Source: an uncultured Lactobacillus sp.
GTDB lineage: Bacteria; Bacillota; Bacilli; Lactobacillales; Lactobacillaceae
Direction of reading: 5' to 3'
DNA: 53,494 nt
Assembly (NCBI RefSeq): GCF_945290125.1
Contig: NZ_CALYQV010000006.1
Location: 1-53,494, forward strand
The notes beneath the pieces are model-generated. The model was not told where the DNA came from and made no database searches. It saw only the letters and a program-made list of their open reading frames with translations. Positions 18,425-27,062 of the stretch are shown here, in pieces. The position numbers and the translations under genes are program-made. The stretch's first letter is position 1. Each line of letters opens with the position of its first letter.

Positions 18425-18575
18425 TATCAATAATATCTTTCTTTGTTACTAACTTTTTGATACTTATTCCCATTATAAATATGTTTAGTTAAACAAGCAA
18501 CCTTGTAAAAAGACTTACATGACGAAAGTTGTCCAACTTTTGGAGCTCAGCACAACAGCATGAGTTTTTTGCAAA

Positions 18576-18610
18576 ACAAAAAACACTAAGCCATTTAGTA
18601 ACTTAGTGCT
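18576..18610 (-). terminator. Terminator of the galactitol-type PTS operon
   Basis: Arms 18584-18590 and 18602-18608 (cactaag / cttagtg) form a perfect seven-base stem. On the minus strand a run ttttttgtttt follows. It is about 70 bases past the last gene of the operon. Confidence 0.75.
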
Positions 18611-18676
18611 CAAGGTTTTGTAAAATTATTAACTAAATTCGACAGAAGCCAAAATTAGTCGTCTAATTTTTAAGTA

Positions 18677-19560
18677 TTACATGATTTTAAAAGGTTCAAT
18701 TAAAGTTGCAAAACATTTGCTTTCCCCCGGATTAAGCAAAATGTTACCTAATTTTTGATACCAATTGCTAGTTTTGCCAGCTTCATCTGGCAAACCCGCA
18801 AAAGGTTCTATACAGACAAATGGCGCATTCTTGCCTTCTGGACTCCATAATGTTAAATATGGAAAATCTTTAAGATTAATTTTCAGAATTTTAGTATCAG
18901 GCTTACGTTTCAATAATATAGAATTAGCGTTATGAACGTCTAAAATTACCAAGCCATGATCTAATAAACTGCGACTAAGCGGAATTTCAAAGAAATTTGC
19001 TTTGACTAAAGGAAAAACTGTGCCATTACGAAAAGGTACTGGTCCTACACCATATACCGAAATAGGGGTATCGCTGCCTTTAAGTTCTATACTATATTCT
19101 TCAAGAAAACCTCTAATATTCCATCCTGGATGGAAACCCAACGCGAATGGCATTATAGTCTGATTGGGGTTTTCAACAGTAAAATTAATTTTCAAGCCTT
19201 GATTAACCAACTCATACATGACATGCAACTCATAATTAAAAGGGAAAACCTTCATAGTGGCAGAAGTCGCATGTTGTACCAGCTCTACTTTATTATTACC
19301 ATATTTCTTAATTTCATCAAACTGATAATCACGAGCAAAACCATGTTGTTTCATATTATAGTATTTGTTGTTTAGTATATATTTACCATTATTTGATCGG
19401 CCAATAGCTGGGAAAAGGATAGGTGATGGCGCTTCCAAATTGAGCCATCCGGATCATTCCAAATCAAGTCATAATCAACATTTTTAAGCACAAAATGTGT
19501 TAATTCTGCACCAATTTCGTTTATTTCTACTTGATATTTGTCATTTTCAATTTTAATCAA
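18677..19560 (-). pseudogene. Aldose 1-epimerase-like protein (LacX type), frameshifted
   Basis: Two overlapping frames form one galactose-mutarotase-family protein. The N-terminal part (19372-19560, TTG start, 'NEIGAELTHFVLKN..DLIWNDPDGSIW') and the C-terminal 253 codons (18677-19438, 'APSPILFPAIGRSNNGKY', 'QHGFARDYQF', 'ALGFHPGWNI', 'CIEPFAGLPD') are collinear with LacX/YeaD relatives, in which 'W.(R/K).APILFP' is continuous. Here one base is missing near 19433; restoring one A (tggaaagcg) would give 'WKAPSPILFP'. The upstream gene is 17 bases away, so it is the last gene of the PTS operon. The intact protein would interconvert sugar anomers and is auxiliary to sugar breakdown. Either a recent mutation or a sequencing slip is possible. 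Confidence 0.8.
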
Positions 19561-19577
19561 TTTATTAATGCACTTTC

Positions 19578-20045
19578 CTAATCATCCTCCAGATGTCGAA
19601 TCACACTAGAATATATTTCTTTGGAAGTAATCGCAGCTAAGAAATCTTTAGCAAAGACATCATTCACAAATAAATTCATGAGTGCTGCCAGAACATTAAC
19701 TTGCTTTTGACCATCTTTAATTCCCAAAATAAAAACATCTTTAACCTTGATCTTTTCTTTGTCTGCCATTTGCTGCACAGTAATTGGCTTAGTCAAACGC
19801 AAAATATAAATAAAAGGTAAGTTTATATTTTCGGGATCTGCATGCGGAATTGCAATATTAAAATTTTTAGTCATTAATCCAGTAGGGAATTCTTTTTCTC
19901 TTTTTGCTAAAGCTGCCGCATATCCTGGTTTAACTAATCTTTTTTCTAATAACTTTTTAGATGCATAATTAAACAATTCAATTTCGTTATTAACCTTAAT
20001 ATCTACATCTATCAAATCAGTTTTAAAAACATCTTTAAAACTCAT
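19578..20045 (-). CDS. gatA: PTS EIIA component, fructose/galactitol (EIIA-2) type
   Basis: A 155-residue EIIA domain of the mannitol/fructose-type fold. The phospho-accepting His68 sits in 'IAIPHADP', and 'VFILGIKDGQKQVNVLAALMNLF' matches the second conserved block. It passes phosphate from HPr to the EIIB encoded at 23993. It is part of a tightly spaced operon (22 bases from the aldolase gene, 17 bases to the epimerase). Confidence 0.88.
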   Translation of the reverse strand: MSFKDVFKTDLIDVDIKVNNEIELFNYASKKLLEKRLVKPGYAAALAKREKEFPTGLMTKNFNIAIPHADPENINLPFIYILRLTKPITVQQMADKEKIKVKDVFILGIKDGQKQVNVLAALMNLFVNDVFAKDFLAAITSKEIYSSVIRHLEDD

Positions 20046-20067
20046 CAGTCAGCTCTCTTTCTATCTC

Positions 20068-20664
20068 TTAAGAAAGTTTTTGGTAAACAAAGCTCTCTTT
20101 AGCAATCTTGGCATTCCATTCCAATCTTTCAGCCATATCATAAGCTTTTTCAAGAGTAGGTCCTGTTACTAAAATACCGTGCCGATTAAGCAGATATGCC
20201 TTAGTAGCTTGCTGGTCAGCACGAACTTGTGCCCGCACAGTATTTGCAAGGTCCATTGTCATTGCCTTATGATATTTGAAACATTTAATAGTTCCTATTT
20301 TTTGTGTTGCCTCAGTTAAGTTAGGCATATCAATTCCTAAAGTTGAAAAAGTCATTGATTCAAGAGCATGGGCATGAACAACAGCACCAATTTCTGGATT
20401 TTCTTCATAGCAAGCCATGTGCATATTTACTTCTCTGGTTACTTGACCGTCTCCTTCAATAACGTTCTCGTCTTTATCCAAAACTAGAATTTGATCTGGA
20501 CGCAAATTACAATGAAAGTCTTCTGACATTAGCCTAGGTGTCATAATGTAGTGATTTTCATCTACTCTTACACTGACATTACCACCAGCTGAGTTAGTTA
20601 CTTTTCGTTCGTACATATTTTTTACAAATTTGACCAGTTTTTCACGTTCACTTTGATATAACAT
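20068..20664 (-). CDS. Class II aldolase/adducin family (FucA/AraD-like) enzyme
   Basis: A 198-residue protein of the L-fuculose-1-phosphate aldolase/ribulose-5-phosphate 4-epimerase family. It shows 'SAGGNVSVR' (phosphate-binding loop, about residues 25-33), the catalytic Glu in 'TREVNMH', the zinc ligands 'HAHA' (about 97-100) and the third His in 'LLNRHGILVTG'. In FucA this zinc enzyme cleaves a ketose-1-phosphate to dihydroxyacetone phosphate and an aldehyde. In a galactitol route one expects a GatY/LacD tagatose-bisphosphate aldolase instead, and this is a different family. The true substrate is therefore not settled. It sits between the gatD-like and EIIA genes. Confidence 0.8.
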   Translation of the reverse strand: MLYQSEREKLVKFVKNMYERKVTNSAGGNVSVRVDENHYIMTPRLMSEDFHCNLRPDQILVLDKDENVIEGDGQVTREVNMHMACYEENPEIGAVVHAHALESMTFSTLGIDMPNLTEATQKIGTIKCFKYHKAMTMDLANTVRAQVRADQQATKAYLLNRHGILVTGPTLEKAYDMAERLEWNAKIAKESFVYQKLS

Positions 20665-20685
20665 AATGTTTTATTTTCCCCCTAT

Positions 20686-21729
20686 TTAGCCAATTTTATA
20701 CATTACCTTTATTGCACCCGAATTTTTATCATTAAGTACAGCAAACGGTTTATCTTTATCCTCTAATTTATAAATTCCAGTAATAAGCCTCTGGGTGTTG
20801 ATTCTACCTGATGACAGATAATCAATTGCTGCATGCCATTCATATCCTGGAAATGGTGCTGAGAACGATAGCCAAGAACCTGTAATCTCAAGCTCTTTGC
20901 GCAAAATCTGCTCAAATTCTTGATACTGAAAGGTTGTAGGCCTAGTAGTCTTACCGATAAAAACTACTTTTGCATGTTTACCAGCATATTTGATTGCTTG
21001 AACTTGAGTAATTGGGTTTCCTGCAGTTTCAAAAACTGCGTCAAATAAGCTATGAGCTTTAAAATATTCATTTAAATCAACTAAATCAACTTTAGCAGAA
21101 TTTATCACTACATTTGCACCACATTCTTGTGCAACTTTTAAACTAGAATCTTTAATATCAACAACCGTAATTTTTCCCGCACCTCTAGCTTTAAGTGCCA
21201 TAACAGTCAATAAACCAACTGAGCCTACACCCAAAACAAGTACATTTGCTCCCGCTCTGATATTGACCCGTTCAATACCATGAATCGCTACCGTAAGTGG
21301 CTCCACAGTTGCTGCTTCTGCCAAAGAGAGATTATCTGGTAAGACTAGACAATTTTGTGCTGGAACTGCAACATACTCAGCTAATGCACCTGGAACACTT
21401 GATCCAATGAAAGTATAATTTGTACACATAGATGGAAATCCTGCTTTACATTCATTACATTTTCCACATGGTATAAGTGGAGCTACGCTAACTTTATCGC
21501 CAATATTTAACCCTTTAACATCACTGCCTATTTTTTCTATAGTGCCTGAAAATTCATGTCCTGGAATTTGAGGAAAATGATGAACTTTGCCTTCGTAGTA
21601 GCGCGGCAAGTCTGATCCACAAATACCCGCATAAGCTACATGAATAAGTACCTGTTCATTATCAATTGCTGGAATAGAGATATCCTTTAACTCCATTTTA
21701 TTTTTGGCAGTAATTACTAATGCTTTCAT
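20686..21729 (-). CDS. gatD: Zinc-dependent polyol-phosphate dehydrogenase (galactitol-1-phosphate 5-dehydrogenase type)
   Basis: A 347-residue medium-chain dehydrogenase. The catalytic-zinc site is in 'GICGSDLPR' and 'GHEFSG', the structural-zinc lobe has four Cys in 'CGKCNECKAGFPSMC', and the coenzyme site is 'VLGVGSVG'. 'ICGSDLPR' and 'KELEITGSWLSFSAPFPG.EW' are specific resemblances to E. coli GatD. It would oxidise galactitol-1-phosphate (or a related alditol phosphate made by the PTS) to a ketose phosphate with NAD+. It is 14 bases behind the kinase gene in the operon. Confidence 0.85.
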   Translation of the reverse strand: MKALVITAKNKMELKDISIPAIDNEQVLIHVAYAGICGSDLPRYYEGKVHHFPQIPGHEFSGTIEKIGSDVKGLNIGDKVSVAPLIPCGKCNECKAGFPSMCTNYTFIGSSVPGALAEYVAVPAQNCLVLPDNLSLAEAATVEPLTVAIHGIERVNIRAGANVLVLGVGSVGLLTVMALKARGAGKITVVDIKDSSLKVAQECGANVVINSAKVDLVDLNEYFKAHSLFDAVFETAGNPITQVQAIKYAGKHAKVVFIGKTTRPTTFQYQEFEQILRKELEITGSWLSFSAPFPGYEWHAAIDYLSSGRINTQRLITGIYKLEDKDKPFAVLNDKNSGAIKVMYKIG

Positions 21730-21743
21730 TACTTAGTTTTCTC

Positions 21744-22685
21744 CTATACTAAATCTTTTATTTGTATCTTTTCTCTTGTTTTTGATAATTGCTTTTGGGT
21801 AACTTCTGGAAACCAGTTTTCAACATTACTAGTTGAAAAAGCCAAGGCATCTCGTAAGGTCGACGTTGTTGTCTTCTTTTTTGCCAGTCCATGCATAAAT
21901 TGTCCCAAAAAGAAATCACCACAAGCATTAGGATTTTTAACATCTACCGGTTGTGAATAACCATAAAGGTATTTATTACCAATTCTGCCGATTGCCCCTT
22001 TTCCTCCCAAAGTTATAATAAAATTAGTAATTGCGGGATTAACATCAAATTGTAAAAGATGAAAATAGTCCTGAATGGTTTCTAATTTTTTATCTGGGAA
22101 TATGTCTAAAATTTCTTCGTTGTTAATCTTAATCATATAAGGAACTAATTTATATGCCTGTCTTAGAGGGACACCACTGGTATCAACTACCAGTTTTATT
22201 TTTACTCCTCTGTAAAGAAGTTCCTCGTATACATCGCTTATATAAGTTTCTGGCATTCCCTTCATCAATGAACCTGAGAAAACCACATAATCGCCATTTT
22301 TTACACTATCAAGAAGTGTATTAGTAAAGCTGTCAAATAAATGTTTATTCAGCTTAAAGCCATATTCTTGTGATAAAACAAGTGACCTGTCACTTTCATC
22401 AACCAAAATATGGCATAACCTAGTATTAGTATCAACATCCGTTTTAACTATCGGATAGTGATAGTAATCAGCTAACTGAATAAAATGTTCACCATATTTA
22501 CCACCAAGAATTGTATGAATCTTAAAGTCCACATCGTTATTAAAACTCAGTGCATATGCCACATTAAAGCCTTTTCCACCTGGGACTTCTTTCATTTCTA
22601 TTGGACGATTAGGTTTATCTCGTACTATTTTTTTAAAAAGTAAAGTCCTATCAATTGCAGGATTAGGGCAAATCAAATGAATCAT
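21744..22685 (-). CDS. PfkB-family kinase (tagatose-6-phosphate/1-phosphofructokinase type)
   Basis: A 313-residue sugar kinase. The N-terminal 'CPNPAIDRTL' and 'GGKGFNVA' sequences and C-terminal 'NPNACGDFFLGQF' (the PfkB signature 2 region, with the catalytic Asp in 'GDFF') are those of the LacC/FruK group. It would phosphorylate the ketose phosphate produced by the adjacent dehydrogenase to a bisphosphate. Note 'ACGDFF' where most relatives have 'GAGDS/A'. Position in the operon and family support tagatose-6-phosphate as substrate, with fructose-1-phosphate as an alternative. Confidence 0.82.
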   Translation of the reverse strand: MIHLICPNPAIDRTLLFKKIVRDKPNRPIEMKEVPGGKGFNVAYALSFNNDVDFKIHTILGGKYGEHFIQLADYYHYPIVKTDVDTNTRLCHILVDESDRSLVLSQEYGFKLNKHLFDSFTNTLLDSVKNGDYVVFSGSLMKGMPETYISDVYEELLYRGVKIKLVVDTSGVPLRQAYKLVPYMIKINNEEILDIFPDKKLETIQDYFHLLQFDVNPAITNFIITLGGKGAIGRIGNKYLYGYSQPVDVKNPNACGDFFLGQFMHGLAKKKTTTSTLRDALAFSTSNVENWFPEVTQKQLSKTREKIQIKDLV

Positions 22686-22704
22686 AACTATTTTTACCTC
22701 TTAT

Positions 22705-23976
22705 CTAAAAAATTCCGGCTAACAGTTTAAGTAAATAATATGTTATCCAAGAATACCATTGTGTACCAATTGCCAAGGAAGTTATTTGTGTTATTCCAGA
22801 TGGTACATGATAGCCTATTGAAGATGCCAAATTAGTTAATAGAGGTGCGGCGAAGCTAGACATATAAAGCGTAATACTACAAATAAATACAGAAATTATT
22901 ATTCCACGGAACAAATTGCCTTTTGAGGGCACGATGGCAAAAATCACGTAAAACGGTAAGGCAGTAAGATCTGCGAGTGGCATTGCTTTATTACCCGGAA
23001 GTATAAAAGCTAAAACCACCGTAATTGGTACCATAATTAAGCCCAAAGTTAAAACATATGGATTACCAATTCCTAAAGCTGCATCCATACCAATATAGAG
23101 CTTTTTACCGTTAAACCTTTTCTGCATAAATTCCTGTGCAGCTTCAGAAATTGTTGACAATCCATCCATTAAGATAGCAACCATTCTGGGAATAAGAACT
23201 AAACTGGCTGAAATTGCTACAGCTGTAGTTAATATTTTGGCAACAGACATTCTTGCGACTGCAGCCATAACTCCACCAATAATTAAGCCCATCATCATTG
23301 GCTCACCAAAAATTCCAAGATGCTGTTGTAATTTTTCTGGTGTCCAACTTATTTTCTTAACACCTGGTATTTGGTCAAGCAACCAATTTAAGGGGTAGCC
23401 TATAACTGCCCAGTTAGTAGTTTGTAATCCTGGAAAAGAAACTCCTTCCAAACCTAAATTTTCTTCCACATCCTTTTGCGTATAATCTGCCAATTTAAAT
23501 ATAATAGCCATATTAATTACTGCACTTAATACTGCTATAAACATATTTTTCGTAGTTAAATAAAGTGCACTAGCTGTAAATAAGGGTTGCCAATAATTCC
23601 AGATATCAATATCCATCGTTTTTGTCCAATTAAACGCAATCATAATGACATTAGTCAGAATAATTGCTAAGAAAACAAATGGTACTACTGGAGTGCCCCA
23701 AGCAATTGATGAGGCCACCGGCCACCCAGTATCAGTTGCTGTCAGATGAAAGTGATACTGCTTCACGAGGGCTTTGACTACTGGCGAAATTGAGTCCATC
23801 ATCATTCCAGACATTACATTGATACCGACAAATCCTATTCCTACAGTTAGGCCCGCCTTAAATGCTACACCAATTTTTTTGCCAAAAATGAGACCTAATA
23901 CGGTAATTATTATTGGCATCATGACACTAACACCTAAATTTACGATATATTGAAAAAAATTGAGAATTAGTTCCAT
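22705..23976 (-). CDS. gatC: PTS EIIC, galactitol type
   Basis: A 423-residue membrane protein with nine or more hydrophobic segments. It has the galactitol-EIIC sequences 'GFVGINVM', 'IAWGTPVVPF', 'NYW', 'GEPMMMGLIIG' and 'GMDAALGIGNPYVL'. It forms the translocation channel of the alditol PTS. EIIB is encoded 16 bases upstream and EIIA further down the operon, so the transporter is complete with separate subunits, as in enteric Gat systems. Confidence 0.9.
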   Translation of the reverse strand: MELILNFFQYIVNLGVSVMMPIIITVLGLIFGKKIGVAFKAGLTVGIGFVGINVMSGMMMDSISPVVKALVKQYHFHLTATDTGWPVASSIAWGTPVVPFVFLAIILTNVIMIAFNWTKTMDIDIWNYWQPLFTASALYLTTKNMFIAVLSAVINMAIIFKLADYTQKDVEENLGLEGVSFPGLQTTNWAVIGYPLNWLLDQIPGVKKISWTPEKLQQHLGIFGEPMMMGLIIGGVMAAVARMSVAKILTTAVAISASLVLIPRMVAILMDGLSTISEAAQEFMQKRFNGKKLYIGMDAALGIGNPYVLTLGLIMVPITVVLAFILPGNKAMPLADLTALPFYVIFAIVPSKGNLFRGIIISVFICSITLYMSSFAAPLLTNLASSIGYHVPSGITQITSLAIGTQWYSWITYYLLKLLAGIF

Positions 23977-23992
23977 AATGTACTCCCCCGCT

Positions 23993-24286
23993 TTAATCCT
24001 TTAGTATTTCTTGAATTTTAGAAATTGTCTTTTCCTTACTAATGCCAGTTAAAAGTGATTGTCCTAAAATTACAGGTACATTTCCTATATCAGCAGAAAT
24101 CATAGTTGAAGACACTATCAAGTCTGGCTTCCTACTAGCTACTTTAGCTGGTATATCAGCAACGGTACATTGAACTATCTCAAAGGGAACCTTCAGTGCT
24201 GACACTATATCAGTTACTTTCTTATTTAGTATTGTTGATGTGGCAATACCCGTACCACAACAAACATATAATAATTTTTTATTCAT
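23993..24286 (-). CDS. gatB: PTS EIIB, galactitol type
   Basis: A 97-residue EIIB. The phosphorylatable cysteine lies in the P-loop 'CCGTGIATSTIL' (Cys9/Cys10). Helix and strand order and length are typical of GatB/SgcB. It takes phosphate from the EIIA encoded at 19578 and transfers it to the sugar bound by EIIC. Confidence 0.9.
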   Translation of the reverse strand: MNKKLLYVCCGTGIATSTILNKKVTDIVSALKVPFEIVQCTVADIPAKVASRKPDLIVSSTMISADIGNVPVILGQSLLTGISKEKTISKIQEILKD

Positions 24287-24328
24287 ATTGTTCTCCTCAG
24301 TATTTAATTTGGCTAAAAATTTACTTTA

Positions 24329-24727
24329 TTAAAGTTTCTGATAAATAGTAGTTAATAAATCATATTCAGACTGATAACTATTATTTTTGTTATAAAATAA
24401 AACATCATAAATGCCATTTGAAGCACTAAGTCTTTGAACCCAAATCTCATTTTTAGTCGGTACTAGCAACCAAAAACCCAGTGTTTTTTTTCGCTTGAGC
24501 CACAATTCATAAATTTGCCCAAGAGCCAAATTTTTATTCTTTAATACAACTTTCTTAATCTTTTTAGGAACATAAAAAAGATAAATAATGTGAGCATACA
24601 TTAGTAAAAAGCCGTAAATTAAAAAGCCAATTACATAAACTATCTTGTTTGTTGAAATGTTTTGAATAATTCCTTTCCCCAAATTGCCCAAAAAAAGATC
24701 ATTAAGTGCTTTTACAAAATTTATCAA
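24329..24727 (-). CDS. Unknown small membrane protein at the head of the PTS operon
   Basis: A 132-residue protein with a TTG start (AAGGA eight bases upstream). One long hydrophobic stretch (about residues 28-52) is followed by a basic segment ('VPKKIKKVVLKNKN') and a soluble C-terminal part with several Trp/Tyr ('ELWLKRKKTLGFWLLVP', 'NEIWVQRL', 'YDVLFYN'). I do not recognise the family. It is the first gene after the operon promoter, 42 bases before gatB, so it is co-expressed with the PTS. It could modulate the transporter or regulator, but nothing in the sequence proves a function. Confidence 0.6.
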   Translation of the reverse strand: MINFVKALNDLFLGNLGKGIIQNISTNKIVYVIGFLIYGFLLMYAHIIYLFYVPKKIKKVVLKNKNLALGQIYELWLKRKKTLGFWLLVPTKNEIWVQRLSASNGIYDVLFYNKNNSYQSEYDLLTTIYQKL

Positions 24728-24742
24728 TTTTCTTTTCCTTTC

Positions 24743-24788
24743 ATTAACGTTAATTTTTCTATATAATTCTTCTAGAAATCGGTTTCAA
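24743..24788 (-). promoter_or_regulatory. Promoter of the galactitol-type operon with cre-like site and palindrome
   Basis: On the minus strand TTGAAA (24783-24788) and TATATA (24760-24765) are separated by exactly 17 bases. The -35 overlaps agaaatcggtttca (24774-24787), a close match to a CcpA cre. A perfect 12-base palindrome, attaacgttaat (24743-24754), lies just after the likely start site and is a candidate operator for the divergent DeoR regulator. Confidence 0.7.
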
Positions 24789-24920
24789 ATTTAATTGTAA
24801 ATTCAATATCTTATATAAGCAATACGTTTCACTTATTATGAATTTTGTTCAATTTTTCCATTGATTTTATTCATACTTAGTCACAAAAATTGTAAGTTAG
24901 CTATAAAAGGAGGATATATT

Positions 24921-25676
24921 TTGTATAAGGATAGTAGATTACAACAAATTATGAACATTTTAAATTCTGTTGGAAAAATCAAAACATCAGAATTAGCTAC
25001 TAAGGTTTACGTCAGTCCGTCAACCCTGCGGCGAGACTTAGTGTTATTAGAAAAGCAAAATATGATTAGCAGAAAATTTGGCTATGTCAGCTTACTAGGA
25101 AAAGCAAATTTAGAGTTTCCTTATTCAGTACGAGAGCAAGAAAATATAAAAGGTAAGAAATACATTTGTGAAAAAGCAACTTCCTTTATCACCAACAATA
25201 TGGCTGTCTTTTTAGATTCAAGTTCTACGACCAGCTTTATTCCTGATTATTTATTTAGAAAAAACAAATTAGTATTTATCACAAATGGTCTTTTACATGC
25301 CTATAAATTAAGCAAATTAGAAAACGTGACGTTATATACTTTAGGTGGTCATAATCCGAGAAACTTTGGTGGAACAGTTGGTAGCGACACAATTGATCAA
25401 ATTAATAACTATAATACAAATCTAGCAATTGTTTCTTTTGGTAGCTTACTAAATCACAGTGTTTACATAACTGACAAAGAACAAGCTAACTTTCGTTTAG
25501 CGATGATTGCCAATGCAAAAGAAAGTATACTTTTAATGGACAGCAGTAAATTTGAACAGAGTGATTTTATTAAAGCTAGCAATTTAAAGGTTTTTAAAGC
25601 AATCATTTCTGACAAGAAGCCTCCAAAGGATACAATCAAGTACTGTAACAAAAACCAAATTGAAGTTATCTGGTAG
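24921..25676 (+). CDS. DeoR-family transcriptional regulator
   Basis: A 251-residue regulator beginning at TTG 24921, chosen because AAAGGAGG is placed just before it and 'LYKDSRLQQIMNIL' is the usual DeoR N-terminus; the frame is open 20 codons further upstream. The N-terminal winged HTH contains 'TSELATKVYVSPSTLRRDLV'. The C-terminal DeoRC sensor domain ('AVFLDSSSTTSFIPDYL', 'VIFITNG'-like 'LVFITNG', 'LLMDSSKF') binds a phosphosugar. It diverges from the galactitol-type operon and most likely represses it until the ketose or alditol phosphate accumulates. Confidence 0.88.
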   Translation: MYKDSRLQQIMNILNSVGKIKTSELATKVYVSPSTLRRDLVLLEKQNMISRKFGYVSLLGKANLEFPYSVREQENIKGKKYICEKATSFITNNMAVFLDSSSTTSFIPDYLFRKNKLVFITNGLLHAYKLSKLENVTLYTLGGHNPRNFGGTVGSDTIDQINNYNTNLAIVSFGSLLNHSVYITDKEQANFRLAMIANAKESILLMDSSKFEQSDFIKASNLKVFKAIISDKKPPKDTIKYCNKNQIEVIW

Positions 25677-25743
25677 TTTATAGCAAACTACTCAGCAGCT
25701 GGATATTTAAAAGAAAATTAAAACAACAATATTAAATTATTTT

Positions 25744-25796
25744 CATAAAAAAAACTGAGCTGTACCTCAACCATTGAAGTACAGCTCAGTTTTTCT
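25744..25796 (+). terminator. Bidirectional terminator between DeoR and a small membrane protein gene
   Basis: Twenty-base arms (25750-25769 and 25775-25794, core actgagctgtac / gtacagctcagt) flanked by A and T runs on both sides. It serves the plus-strand DeoR gene and the minus-strand gene ending at 25804. Confidence 0.85.
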
Positions 25797-25803
25797 AATC
25801 ATC

Positions 25804-26067
25804 TTATGCTCTGTGTCTTAATAAATGAACTTTTGCGGGTTCACCTTTTAACCAAGTAGCAAAGAATGCATAGCCGAAGACCATTAAAGCAACTACAGCC
25901 GCCAAAATAATCATATTATTATTGTCCAGCGAAATTGCTTGCTCTTCTTCTAGCAGATTCTTTGACTCATTAACTTGATTGCATAATCCAAAGAATAACA
26001 TGATTAGACTACTTAGAGTTAGTAAGCCATTAACTGCCGTTAAAATTTTTATCTTCGTTAGCTTCAA
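25804..26067 (-). CDS. Small two-helix membrane protein, unknown
   Basis: An 87-residue protein with a TTG start (AAAGGA about nine bases upstream). Two hydrophobic segments ('ILTAVNGLLTLSSLIMLFF' and 'MIILAAVVALMVFGYAFFATW') flank a short acidic loop rich in Glu and Asn. The end is basic ('KVHLLRHRA'). No family is recognised and no partner gene is close. It is monocistronic, with a terminator after it. Confidence 0.6.
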   Translation of the reverse strand: MKLTKIKILTAVNGLLTLSSLIMLFFGLCNQVNESKNLLEEEQAISLDNNNMIILAAVVALMVFGYAFFATWLKGEPAKVHLLRHRA

Positions 26068-26216
26068 AAAATCATGTCCTTTCTTTCGATTTAAATATCG
26101 GTATTATATACCCTCTGGAAATAAATGCAAGGCCTTTGCTTAAAATAATTTAAATTTTTTATTTCTAATATGAGTATTATTATAATTTTATAATTAAAAC
26201 TTCTAAATCCGAACAA

Positions 26217-26242
26217 AAAGAAGTACAGAATCTGTACTCCCT
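26217..26242 (-). terminator. Terminator of the YibE/YibF/esterase operon
   Basis: Perfect arms agtacag (26222-26228) and ctgtact (26232-26238), with a T run on the minus strand. It abuts the esterase stop at 26244. Confidence 0.7.
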
Positions 26243-26243
26243 T

Positions 26244-27062
26244 TTATTGCCATTCACTTGTTAACCATTCCTGTGCCAGTTCAAACCAATGGGCAGCGTG
26301 CGGATTTTCTTGCCATTCCCTGCCTTTAACTACCATATCTTTTCGTGCTAAAGAAAAACCGTGACCACCACGATTGAAAATATGAACTTCACATGGAACT
26401 TTATTATCATGTAAAGCTGCTGCATACTCAAACGTATTAGTGACAAGAACCACCGGATCATCCCAGGCATGAAAAATAAATGTTGCTGGCGTATTAGTGG
26501 TTACGCCTAAAGAACTATCCTTGATAAATTCATCTTGCGGAACTTTATCCTGCTCATCTTCTGGGATATCAAAGCCAATTTTGGTCAAGTTAATTAAAGG
26601 ATAACCCAAAATAGTTTTATTAGGCAAAACTTCTTCACTCTTAAAGCCAAACTCTTTCTGATACTTTGAAGAATTAGCCATGCTGTTGGCAAAACTAGTT
26701 ACGTGACCACCAGCGGAAAAGCCAATCGTGACTATTTTGTTGGGATCAATCTGATATTCTTGCGCATGATCGCGAAAGTACTTAACAGTAGTTAATACGT
26801 CCAGACCTGCATCCGGGTAAATATCGCCTTCATCTTGCACGAGGTTATATTCCATAACCACACTGTTAAAACCACGGTTATTAAAAGCCAGCGCTACAGG
26901 TTCACTTTCTCTTTGGGATAAATGATCGAAGCTACCTCCAGGAACAACAATTGCCAGGGGGTGTTCTGGTGTTACCAGCTCGCCAATTGACCCCAAAGTG
27001 TATGTGTGCACGTTGAACTTGCGCTGGTTAAAATTAGTTAATGTTAAATCATTTACTTTCAT
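26244..27062 (-). CDS. Alpha/beta hydrolase, BD-FAE/acetyl-esterase-like
   Basis: A 272-residue cytosolic hydrolase. The oxyanion-hole segment is 'VVPGGSFDHLS', the nucleophile elbow 'GFSAGGH', the acid in 'WDDPVV' and the final His in 'GGHGFSL'. This arrangement is typical of lactobacillar carboxylesterases active on short acyl esters; the natural substrate is unknown. Its start overlaps the end of the YibF gene by 14 bases, so it is translated with that pair. Confidence 0.8.
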   Translation of the reverse strand: MKVNDLTLTNFNQRKFNVHTYTLGSIGELVTPEHPLAIVVPGGSFDHLSQRESEPVALAFNNRGFNSVVMEYNLVQDEGDIYPDAGLDVLTTVKYFRDHAQEYQIDPNKIVTIGFSAGGHVTSFANSMANSSKYQKEFGFKSEEVLPNKTILGYPLINLTKIGFDIPEDEQDKVPQDEFIKDSSLGVTTNTPATFIFHAWDDPVVLVTNTFEYAAALHDNKVPCEVHIFNRGGHGFSLARKDMVVKGREWQENPHAAHWFELAQEWLTSEWQ

